A DNA stretch of 64,000 nt from Lachnospiraceae bacterium (GTDB lineage Bacteria; Bacillota; Clostridia; Lachnospirales; Lachnospiraceae), in the NCBI GenBank assembly GCA_022791635.1, contig JAAVZL010000023.1, forward strand, positions 20,711 through 84,710, given 5' to 3'. The notes under the pieces are model-generated. The model saw only the letters and a list, made by a program, of their open reading frames with translations, had not been told where the DNA came from and made no database searches. The position numbers were made by a program, and so were the translations under genes. This document shows, piece after piece, positions 54,152 through 61,957 of this stretch. How positions within the stretch are numbered: position 1 is the stretch's first letter; the number at the start of each line of letters is the position of its first letter.

Positions 54152-54192
54152 TTTTTCTGCTTATAGAAAGCAACAATTCTCTCAGATATCCG

Positions 54193-56256
54193 TCAGGAGG
54201 CGCTCTCTTCTTCCTCCCCCTTCTTCCTTTTTACCGCAACAACCCCACCAATGCCCCCAAGGATCACCAGTAAGATCACAATAAGCCACCACGGCCAGCC
54301 AGCCTGACTGCTCTCTTGGCGGTCATCCGGCAGGGACGCAGGCTCCTCAAGCTTTTCAATAGGCTCCGTGTAGGTGTCGCCGCAGAGACTGCAGGTATAG
54401 GTCATCACGCCCTCCTCGGAAACAGTGGGCTCCTTTGTAACCTCACTCTCATAACTGTGGTCAAGAGCCGGAATACTTTCCGTATAACTATCCCCACAAG
54501 AGCAGGTATACTCTTTGACCCCTTCCTCCATACAGGAAGCTTCCTGCACCACCGTAGCGATGTACTCATGCTCATGATCCTCTTTTGGCAGCTTCGGGAT
54601 AACCTTTGACGCCGGAAGCTTTTCGCCACTCTCCTCTTCCCTTTTTTCCGACGGATTCCCGGAGCCGGACGGCCTGCCCGACGTACTCGGCGTGCTCTGC
54701 GTGCTCTCCTCCTGCTCCGCCTGCTCTATGGTCAGCGTCAATGTATTCGTACTCTCTGCGGCGGTATAGTTATTCTGCTCCGCAATCCTGGCCCTGATCG
54801 TGTATGTTCCGGCATCTTTAGGCAGACCCGGAGTATACTCCGTGGACCCCTTTGCCGCATAGGAATAGGCAATCTCCCCCTTAAAGCTCTCGCCGCCCGC
54901 CAGCGTCACAACAGGCCGGGAGACAGTGACCTGACTGCCGGAATAGGTTACGGTCTGGGCAGTGCTGCCCCAGGTAATCACAGGCACCGCCTTGGCTATC
55001 TGAAACTTTACCGTTCGCTTAAATCCCAAATCCCCTTTTCCCGTAAGAATCACCGATGCCTCTCCGGCATTGATATTATCGCCGTAAGAAACCTGGTATC
55101 TGGAAGCATCCAGCTTTGCACCGTCCAGCGCGGCGGCAACGCCTGGTTTCTTCTCCTGCCCGTCATAAACCAGCCCTTCCGCATTGCTTAAAAGAACCGT
55201 CAAGGTGGAACCGCAGGCACACGCTCCCGTATTGTCGTCATAAGTATGTACCTCATACCCTGTCGTTTTGTCACATCCCTCCACGGTACATTCTTTCCAG
55301 TGGCCGACCTCGTCTCTTCCGTTCCATCCCTCCGGCCAGACATGGTTTTCGTGGATGGTCAGGGCGCCGGTATATATTTCGCCCGTGCTTTTCTTCACAA
55401 AGTCAATCTCTCCACCCCGAATCTTCACCTGACAGTCCGAGGGCAGATAGCCTTCCGGAATAGAAAAGGCTCCTTCCTCCGTGGTTCCGGGGGGAAAAGA
55501 ATCTCCGATTCCCACTGCCTTAACATGGTACTCCGTACAGTTGCCTATAAAGCAGCCGCCCCTCTCCACGGTAAACACACCGGTGACGTCATAGCCATTG
55601 CCGCCGATGTTCATGCCATTAAGCATAATCCCTTTTTCCCCGGAAACCTGAAGAAGGCCGCCGGCCCCCACGACTACCCTTCCGGCGGATATGGCGTTAT
55701 AGCTGCCCTTGGCAGTCAGGGTTCCGTATACGGTCACAGTGGAATTCACTCCGCCGCTTGCACCGATGCCGATACCGTCGTCTGCCACCACACAGGCGCC
55801 CTTGGCTACCGTAATAATATTGGAATCACCTCCATAGATACGGAGTTCCTTTTCGATGGTCAGCCTCCCTGATCCGGTAAAGATCAATTGTGCATTCTGC
55901 GGATCTCCGCCGGCGCTCAGCTCGGAAATGAAACATTCCCCCGCACTCTCTATGGTCACGGTATCATCTGGCAAAAGCACAGATTCACCGATATGGGCAT
56001 TCTTCAGCGACAGCTTCTTACCGGCCGCATCCCAATGGTAGCCATCCGTATCCAGATCACCCTGATCGCTGCCTGGTCCTCTAAAATCAAGACCGGCCCC
56101 TGCCGCCGGTGCGCCGTCCAAATCCGAGGCGCACACCGTCATCCCTCCCAGTAACAGTATATGAAATACCATCACTGCTGACAGAAAAATTCCCCTGACG
56201 AGCCGGGCCGTGTTCCTCTTCATCCTCTCTCTATTCGATACAAAAACAAATTTCAT
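54193..56256 (-). CDS. Large surface protein with MBG-like domains
   Basis: 687 aa. Signal-peptide-like N-terminus (residues 18-45). Residues about 60-270 are a carbohydrate-binding or beta-helix-like region (ADDGIGIGASGGVNSTVTVYGTL). About 360-520 hold MBG/YDG-type repeats (LVYDGQEKKPGVAAALDGA; QTVTYSGSQVTVSRPVV; DAGTYTIRARIAEQNNYTA). Two Cys-pair repeats follow (YTCSCGDSYTESIPALDHSY; YTCSLCGDTYTEPIEKL). The C-terminus has a membrane helix (WWLIVILLVILGGIGGVVAV) and a basic then acidic tail, with no LPXTG. It is a membrane-anchored surface protein, perhaps an adhesin. GGAGG precedes the ATG. A LytTR-type site sits upstream of its promoter. Confidence 0.85.
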   Translation of the reverse strand: MKFVFVSNRERMKRNTARLVRGIFLSAVMVFHILLLGGMTVCASDLDGAPAAGAGLDFRGPGSDQGDLDTDGYHWDAAGKKLSLKNAHIGESVLLPDDTVTIESAGECFISELSAGGDPQNAQLIFTGSGRLTIEKELRIYGGDSNIITVAKGACVVADDGIGIGASGGVNSTVTVYGTLTAKGSYNAISAGRVVVGAGGLLQVSGEKGIMLNGMNIGGNGYDVTGVFTVERGGCFIGNCTEYHVKAVGIGDSFPPGTTEEGAFSIPEGYLPSDCQVKIRGGEIDFVKKSTGEIYTGALTIHENHVWPEGWNGRDEVGHWKECTVEGCDKTTGYEVHTYDDNTGACACGSTLTVLLSNAEGLVYDGQEKKPGVAAALDGAKLDASRYQVSYGDNINAGEASVILTGKGDLGFKRTVKFQIAKAVPVITWGSTAQTVTYSGSQVTVSRPVVTLAGGESFKGEIAYSYAAKGSTEYTPGLPKDAGTYTIRARIAEQNNYTAAESTNTLTLTIEQAEQEESTQSTPSTSGRPSGSGNPSEKREEESGEKLPASKVIPKLPKEDHEHEYIATVVQEASCMEEGVKEYTCSCGDSYTESIPALDHSYESEVTKEPTVSEEGVMTYTCSLCGDTYTEPIEKLEEPASLPDDRQESSQAGWPWWLIVILLVILGGIGGVVAVKRKKGEEEESAS

Positions 56257-56315
56257 AACACCAATCCTCCGAGTTTAAATTTCTCCGCAAGCCAAACCCG
56301 CAGAAAACTCCTACT

Positions 56316-56385
56316 ATTATACTAGGGAATCTTCTGTAAAAAACAAGGCTTCTGGCAGGAACGTCAATTTTCTGGCAAGAACGTC
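56316..56385 (-). promoter_or_regulatory. Promoter with LytTR-type direct repeats
   Basis: On the minus strand the repeats GACGTTCTTGCCAGAA (56370-56385) and GACGTTCCTGCCAGAA (56350-56365) are 20 bp apart, followed 28 bp further by TATAAT (56316-56321). There is no good -35. This layout fits activation of the surface-protein gene by the adjacent LytTR regulator, which binds tandem sites two helix turns apart. Confidence 0.7.
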
Positions 56386-56500
56386 GTGAACTATTTTTGA
56401 ACAGGAGACAAACGGATTGGAACACGCCTTTTTTGTGGCGCAAACCTCTGAGCCATGCTATAATAATGCTGAATTTTTTACGAATAGAGGTGAACATGTT

Positions 56501-57289
56501 TTGAAGATCGCTTTCGTGGATGATGAGCAGAAGTGTCTGGATGAAATGGACCGGCTGTGCGCCAGCTTTGGAAAGAGCGTCGGATATCCTGTGGAAACAG
56601 CTGCCTTCCAAAGCGGTGAGACCTTCCTTGAGGCCTTTGACCGTGACGATTTTGACCTCGTATTCATGGACATCTACATGGAGGGCATGGATGGGATCGC
56701 CGCCGCACTGGAAATGCGCAGGCAGAATACCGGCTGTCTCCTGGTGTTTCTAACCTCCAGCAAGGAATTTATGCCGGACGCTTTCTCCTGCCACGCCTTT
56801 GAATATATCACCAAGCCCTTTACCAAAGAGCGCATCTTTGATGTGCTGGCCGACGCTGTAAAGGTGCTACCCCAGGAACAAAAATACATAGCGCTCACAG
56901 CCGGCCGGAGATCCGTCCGAATCTTCCTTGACGAGATCGCCTCCGCCATTACGGACGCACACTATCTTGACATAAGGCTTAAGAACGGAGAGCGGCTGCG
57001 CTGTCGCATGACCATGCCGGAATTCATGGAAAAGACAGGAGGCGACACCCGCTTCCTCCCTATCAATAAGGGGATTACGGTAAATGCCGAGCACATTCTT
57101 GAATTTGAAAACAATTGCTGCATCATGGAGAGTGGGGAGAAATTCCCGGTCCGGGTGCGCGAGAGCGCGAAAATCCAGCAGATGGTAAGAGACTATCATT
57201 TTGTGAAAATACGGGAACGTCAGACACTCTCTGCCGGACATTCTGTGCCAACCGGCTTTTCGGGCAGACGATGTGAAAAGGAGGGCTGA
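56501..57289 (+). CDS. LytTR-family response regulator
   Basis: 262 aa from a TTG at 56501 with AGAGGTGA 7 bp upstream; an in-frame ATG at 56417 lacks a ribosome site. Receiver domain (KIAFVDDEQKCLDEMDRLC; phosphoacceptor in LVFMDIYMEGMDG; FLTSSKEF; Lys in ITKPF), then a LytTR DNA-binding domain from about 140 (ISLTAGRRSVRIFLDEIASAI-like; LPINKGITVNAEHI). Agr/Blp/Com-type activators of this family bind direct repeats. It precedes a GHKL kinase gene by 2 bp. Confidence 0.92.
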   Translation: MKIAFVDDEQKCLDEMDRLCASFGKSVGYPVETAAFQSGETFLEAFDRDDFDLVFMDIYMEGMDGIAAALEMRRQNTGCLLVFLTSSKEFMPDAFSCHAFEYITKPFTKERIFDVLADAVKVLPQEQKYIALTAGRRSVRIFLDEIASAITDAHYLDIRLKNGERLRCRMTMPEFMEKTGGDTRFLPINKGITVNAEHILEFENNCCIMESGEKFPVRVRESAKIQQMVRDYHFVKIRERQTLSAGHSVPTGFSGRRCEKEG

Positions 57290-57291
57290 CC

Positions 57292-58608
57292 ATGGATATG
57301 GGGAAATTCCTATCGGCATTTCTGCAATTTCTGATTCTGGTGCCTAGTGCGGTGTCCTGCTACCTGCCGGCAAAGAACCGGATGAAATACTCTGCGGCAA
57401 AGACCGCAGTCCTGTGCACGGCGGTGATCCTGCTCTACTCCTCTGCCGCCGCTTCGCTCCATGGGCTGTTCTCCCTGAATGTGAACGCTATCCTGCTTTC
57501 GTCCCTTGTGCCCTTCTTTTTCCTTTACCGCCGCACAGTGGATCTGGATCTTTCCTGTACCCTTGCCATCTATGTGGGGGTCTGCGCCATTGAGACCTTC
57601 CCCGCACAGTTTGCCTATTCCTTTGATGCTGCCCTTCATCCTGCCTCAGGAGCCGCAGCGTTTTCTTTTGAAGCGGCTCTATTGCGCCTTGCACTTTCCG
57701 CTCTGCTGCTTGCAGCCTTCGCCTACCCCGCCACACATCATTTCCCATGGGCAGTAGACCGGCTCAATTTTCCAAAAATATGGTATTCCACGGCGGCCCT
57801 GTCCTCCGTATCCCTCATTCTCAACATTCTTTCTGTCCCACAGTCCTACAGCACCCTCCATGCCGGGCGGATGCAGTGGCTCTTTCCCATATTTGAGACA
57901 GGCGCCTTTGCCATGCTTGTGGCAGTCTATGTGCTTTTTTACCGGGGCGCGGCTATTATCCTGGAGCACGCAGAGCTTAGGGAGCGCATGAGGCTCCTTG
58001 AGATGCAGTCCCGCCAGTACCATACCCTGCAGGAGCATATGCGCCAGACCGCAAGGCTGCGCCATGACTTTCGCCATTCCATCCATTTGCTGGCCTCTCT
58101 TGCCAGGCAGAACGATATCGACAGTATCCGTGCGCACCTTGCGGAGTATGAAACCAGTCTCGCAGACCATACACAGGCAGACTACTGCGCCAACGTCGCG
58201 CTGAACGCTCTGTTCGGATACTACCAAGAGATGGCAGTCTTTGCAAACATCCGCACAGATTGGCGGATTGAGCTGCCAGAGCCGCTTCCTTTTTCTGAGC
58301 TTGATATGGCGGCGCTGTTCGGTAACCTTATGGAAAATGCCATCGCAGGCTGTCAAACGGTTCCCAGGGAAGCGCGGTATTTCTGCCTTACCACAGAGGT
58401 CCGCCATGGAAACAGGCTGTATATCGTCTCCACCAACAGCTTTGACGGAAAAGTACATAAGGGGAAGGACCGATACCGATCCACCAAACACAGCGGAGCC
58501 GGTATCGGCCTTGCCTCCATCTTTGCCGTCTCGGAAAAATATGGCGGATCCGCAAAATTTTCCAACAGCAATACGGAATTTTTTGCGGATGTGGTGCTGA
58601 AATTATAG
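57292..58608 (+). CDS. GHKL sensor histidine kinase (AgrC-like)
   Basis: 438 aa. Six membrane segments (about 5-215), a coiled-coil dimerisation stretch, then LRHDFRHSIHLLASLA (phosphorylated His) and the GHKL ATPase domain with FGNLMENAIAGCQ (N box) and SGAGIGLASIFAVSEKYGG. It is of the type that senses peptides or membrane signals. Its stop is followed by palindrome copy 8. The partner regulator gene directly precedes it. Confidence 0.92.
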   Translation: MDMGKFLSAFLQFLILVPSAVSCYLPAKNRMKYSAAKTAVLCTAVILLYSSAAASLHGLFSLNVNAILLSSLVPFFFLYRRTVDLDLSCTLAIYVGVCAIETFPAQFAYSFDAALHPASGAAAFSFEAALLRLALSALLLAAFAYPATHHFPWAVDRLNFPKIWYSTAALSSVSLILNILSVPQSYSTLHAGRMQWLFPIFETGAFAMLVAVYVLFYRGAAIILEHAELRERMRLLEMQSRQYHTLQEHMRQTARLRHDFRHSIHLLASLARQNDIDSIRAHLAEYETSLADHTQADYCANVALNALFGYYQEMAVFANIRTDWRIELPEPLPFSELDMAALFGNLMENAIAGCQTVPREARYFCLTTEVRHGNRLYIVSTNSFDGKVHKGKDRYRSTKHSGAGIGLASIFAVSEKYGGSAKFSNSNTEFFADVVLKL

Positions 58609-58620
58609 GAACGCTGATGG

Positions 58621-58707
58621 GGGCTGTCACAAAACAGGGCGGCAGACTTTTCCGACAGCCGGGCACCGGATATCGGAAAAGTCTGCCGCCCTGTTTTGTG
58701 ACAGCCC
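58621..58707. repeat. Family A copy 8, minimal palindrome
   Basis: About 87 bp between convergent stop codons. The outer arms GGGCTGTCACAAAACAGGGC and complement pair perfectly for 33 bp. Of the core only GACAGCCGGGCACCGGATATC is left. It ends 3 bp before the NifX-type stop codon and 12 bp after the kinase stop, so it can act as a bidirectional terminator, though it lacks a T tract. Confidence 0.93.
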
Positions 58708-58710
58708 TAT

Positions 58711-59544
58711 CTACGCCTCGTGTCCCGGACAGCCGTGCTTATCCTCCCCACAGTGATGCTCCCCGCAGGAATGTCCGTGCTCGTGTCCGTGATGATTGCA
58801 CTGTACATTGGGATTGAAGTTCAGGTTTCCGGCCAGGTATGCCTTGACGGCATCATCCGCCATTCCGGAGACGCCTCCGTACAGCTTGATTCCGGCCTCC
58901 GCCAGAGCCATCTGTGCTCCGCCGCCGATTCCGCCGCAGATCAGTGCGTCTACCTCTGCCCCTGCAAGGAAGCCCGACAGAGCTCCGTGTCCCTGGCCGT
59001 TGGTATCCACTACCTCCTCTGCCGTAACCTTTCCATCCTCAATATCGTAGAGCTTAAACTGCTCCGTATGGCCGAAGTGCTGGAAGATAGATCCGTTTTC
59101 ATAAGTAACCGCGATTCTCATAATATTTTCTCCTTTCCTTGATCTGCACATCTTTTCCGTGCATAAAGGTATACCCGCAGGGTGTTTTCTTGATCTGCAC
59201 ATGTCCTCATTCCCTGCTTTTTTACAGGCTTTTTGACAATAACGAAGGGCGGATCCGTCGCAAAGCCGGTAGTTCCCGCCGGCGATTCGAAGTATTTTCC
59301 CATGCACCAGGCTGTCGGCCAGCTTTTCCCTGGCAGATTCATAGATCTCCGTCACCGTGGTTCTGGAGATATCCATCTGCCTGGCGCATTGCTCATGGGT
59401 CAGCTTTTCCAGATCCACCAGGCGGATGACCTCATACTCATCCAGAGTCAAAACAATCTCTTCCCGGCAGGGGATTCCCTGGGGAACAAAGCTCTCATAG
59501 GCCGGCTCCCGGCAGATCCTTCTGCAGCGCCTTGGTCTTGACAT
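58711..59544 (-). CDS. DUF134-NifX fusion protein
   Basis: 277 aa from the ATG at 59544 (AAGGGAGTGATACC upstream). Residues 1-95 are a DUF134 (UPF0251) helix-turn-helix domain: SRPRRCRRICREPAYESFVPQG, LTHEQCARQMDISRTTVTEIYESAREKLADSLVHGK. Residues about 140-250 are a NifB/NifX-type cofactor-binding domain (RIAVTYENGSIFQHFGHTEQFKLYDIEDG). The C-terminus is His/Cys-rich (HGHEHGHSCGEHHCGED), a likely metal site. It probably senses or carries an Fe-S or Mo-Fe cluster and regulates genes accordingly. Confidence 0.88.
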   Translation of the reverse strand: MSRPRRCRRICREPAYESFVPQGIPCREEIVLTLDEYEVIRLVDLEKLTHEQCARQMDISRTTVTEIYESAREKLADSLVHGKILRIAGGNYRLCDGSALRYCQKACKKAGNEDMCRSRKHPAGIPLCTEKMCRSRKGENIMRIAVTYENGSIFQHFGHTEQFKLYDIEDGKVTAEEVVDTNGQGHGALSGFLAGAEVDALICGGIGGGAQMALAEAGIKLYGGVSGMADDAVKAYLAGNLNFNPNVQCNHHGHEHGHSCGEHHCGEDKHGCPGHEA

Positions 59545-59621
59545 GGTATCACTCCCTTTCATTTCCGTCATATGTCGAATATATTATAGCGCGATTTTGG
59601 AAAGGGTGCAAGGACTTTTCG

Positions 59622-60872
59622 TCATCCGTTCCCCATCCGCCTGCAGTAGGTGCGGACGGTCAGAAAGGAAAACAGCGGTATCTCCAGGATACAGGCTCCA
59701 ATCATCGCATAGGGCGTCCAGACAGCCATTCCCCCAAAATTCAAAAACTGAAAATCCGTAAGCGCGTAGAGAATGCTTGCCTGGATGCTCGTACCGCTGG
59801 CAGGAAGAAGACTGCATAGCCAGTTCGACAGGGCTCCCGGCATGGTCATGCAGACCACCGTGGGCGCAATGGCAAACACCAGCGCCGCCGCCACACAGGC
59901 TACGGTGCCCTTAAACCTGGAGGAGAGAAACAGGGTGAAGCTCACCGAGGCCAGAACCGAGAGCAGTCCTGCGGCGGCGAAAAACCACTGCAGCTCCCCC
60001 AGATTCATATCAGCCAGGGTAACGATGGAATAGATCATCTGAATACTGGTTTTTGTGCTCTCCCATCCAAACAGGCTGTTGGCCGTCAGAATATACCCAA
60101 GGGCACAGAGAAGGAATGCGGCCCCGCTGATGAGAAGGGCAGCCGCAAGCCTTGCCATGGCAAGAGGCGCTCTCCCAAACTTTGTGCAACGCAGAATATC
60201 ATCCGCGCCGGACTGGTAATCGGCGGAAAATGCCGGGGCAGCCATGGCCACGCAGAGCAGCAGCACCAGAAAGCCCGCCATATTCTGGTAGTCCATCACC
60301 GTAGAGCTCATGCCTGGGTATACCTCAAAGGGCTTTGATACCCTGCGGTACAGCTCCACTCCCTTGCGCTGTGCCGACGGATTGTCCGGCTGCTCCATAG
60401 CCATCAGAGAGGCAATCCGCGCCTGGCAGACGGAAAAATAATCCTCAAGCCAGGCCGGATCAAGCTCCATAATCCCCGGCGCCATGCCTGTATCCGGATC
60501 GGCAAAGGCCTCCTTCACGCCGTGAAGCAGGGGAGCTATGGGAAGGATCTCCTGCTCATAAACGCCCTCGGGCAGGTCGTAGGATTCCGTGACCTTGTAT
60601 TTGCTTAAACAGGCCTGGTAGGCCTCCACCGCCTCCCGAACCCTCTGTGGAGTAACCGCCCCGGCACAGGCCTTCTGCAGCTCCTTTTCATAGGCAATGG
60701 ACTTAAGCCCCTTTACGGTGACCTCATTTCCCTCCTCGTCCCGAAAGGTGCTGTAGCAGTAGGTTGTGGGCAGGTATGCCAGCAAAAGGGAGCACAGCAG
60801 CGCCAGACATAGGAGCATCCAGGTACCTCTTGCCTTCAGCATTCGTTTTATTTCCATTTTTAAAATTCTCAT
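59622..60872 (-). CDS. ABC-2 type permease
   Basis: 416 aa. One N-terminal membrane helix (about 15-35), a large extracytoplasmic region (about 36-200) and a cluster of about six membrane segments at the C-terminus, as in ABC-2 permeases of bacitracin/lantibiotic-type exporters. Its ATG overlaps the ATPase stop codon by 4 bp. The substrate is unknown; the two-component genes upstream suggest it is induced by a cell-envelope stress. Confidence 0.8.
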   Translation of the reverse strand: MRILKMEIKRMLKARGTWMLLCLALLCSLLLAYLPTTYCYSTFRDEEGNEVTVKGLKSIAYEKELQKACAGAVTPQRVREAVEAYQACLSKYKVTESYDLPEGVYEQEILPIAPLLHGVKEAFADPDTGMAPGIMELDPAWLEDYFSVCQARIASLMAMEQPDNPSAQRKGVELYRRVSKPFEVYPGMSSTVMDYQNMAGFLVLLLCVAMAAPAFSADYQSGADDILRCTKFGRAPLAMARLAAALLISGAAFLLCALGYILTANSLFGWESTKTSIQMIYSIVTLADMNLGELQWFFAAAGLLSVLASVSFTLFLSSRFKGTVACVAAALVFAIAPTVVCMTMPGALSNWLCSLLPASGTSIQASILYALTDFQFLNFGGMAVWTPYAMIGACILEIPLFSFLTVRTYCRRMGNG

Positions 60873-61843
60873 GATCTTCTCCTGTTCCGATTTTGTGCCA
60901 CATCGCCGGCGTCCCGGCCCATGGTGCCGTCCTTTTTATGATTGCTTCGTTTTTTAGCCGGATATTCACCACTTTCCTTGTTCTGGGGAAACAGCCACAG
61001 GTACAAATCCTCCAGCCGGGGCGGGACTAAGACGGAAGCTTCCACCTGGGGCTCCTCGGCCAGATAGCGGATGGAAACCTGATCGCCGCTCTCATTTCGC
61101 AGACTGATCATGGAAAGCCGGCTTTCATATTCCGATACTGTCCTTGCAGGAACGGCAGCGGTCCACACCCTTCCCTCCACCAGCCGCACCAGCTCCTCGG
61201 TGGTCCCGGTGGCCAGAAGCCTTCCGTTCCTGATGATGGCGTGGCAGGCGGCAATGTACTCCACATCGGAAACAATGTGGGTGGAAATCAGCACAATCCG
61301 ATCCTGGGCAAATTCCGACAGAAGGTTGCGAAAGCGCACCCGCTCACCGGGATCCAGACCTGCGGTGGGTTCGTCCAGAATCAAAATTTCCGGGTCGTTC
61401 AGCATCGCCTGGGCAATTCCCACCCGGCGCTTCATGCCGCCGGAGAGACTGGCAATCCTCTTACCGTAAACCTCGGACAGGGATACCCGTTCCAGCAATT
61501 CCCGTATCTTACGCCGGCTCTTCTTTTGGGGGATTCCTTTCAGAGCCGCCATATAGCTTAAATAGTCTCCGACGGTGAATTCCTGGGGAAAGCCAAACTC
61601 CTGAGGCAGGTAGCCAAAGACATTCCGGTACTCCTCCCCTAAGGTCCGGATGGGAACGCCGTTATAGCACACCTGGCCAGAATCAGGCTCCATAATTCCG
61701 GCGATCACCCGCATCAGGGTCGTCTTGCCTGCCCCGTTGGCCCCCAAAAGTCCCCAGACTCCCGGCGTAAGCTTAAGGCTGACGCTGCGAAGGGCCTTTT
61801 TATCCCGAAACTGCTTTGAAACCTGGTCTATCAATAATTCCAT
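60869..61843 (-). CDS. ABC transporter ATPase (BcrA/NatA-like)
   Basis: 324 aa from the ATG at 61843 (GGAGAGGAG upstream). Walker A GANGAGKTTL, Q-loop GYLPQEFGFPQ, signature LSGGMKRRVGIAQAML, Walker B ILILDEPTAGLDPGER, and a C-terminal extension of about 90 residues. It powers the ABC-2 permease. The ribosome site is part of a hairpin (61853-61896). Confidence 0.9.
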   Translation of the reverse strand: MELLIDQVSKQFRDKKALRSVSLKLTPGVWGLLGANGAGKTTLMRVIAGIMEPDSGQVCYNGVPIRTLGEEYRNVFGYLPQEFGFPQEFTVGDYLSYMAALKGIPQKKSRRKIRELLERVSLSEVYGKRIASLSGGMKRRVGIAQAMLNDPEILILDEPTAGLDPGERVRFRNLLSEFAQDRIVLISTHIVSDVEYIAACHAIIRNGRLLATGTTEELVRLVEGRVWTAAVPARTVSEYESRLSMISLRNESGDQVSIRYLAEEPQVEASVLVPPRLEDLYLWLFPQNKESGEYPAKKRSNHKKDGTMGRDAGDVAQNRNRRRS

Positions 61844-61852
61844 ATAAAAACT

Positions 61853-61896
61853 CCTCTCCTGTCCTGATACATGGATTGTATCAAAAGCAGGAGAGG
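61853..61896 (-). promoter_or_regulatory. Hairpin that masks the ATPase ribosome site
   Basis: On the minus strand CCTCTCCTG (61888-61896) pairs with CAGGAGAGG (61853-61861), which contains most of the ribosome site. Inside lies a second dyad TGATACA-N5-TGTATCA (61865-61883). It can be a translation-control hairpin or an operator. Confidence 0.65.
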
Positions 61897-61957
61897 CGTT
61901 TCTTTGTTTTTCCACACCATATTCCTCTGTTTTTCCGGGGATTTTCTTATGATTTTC

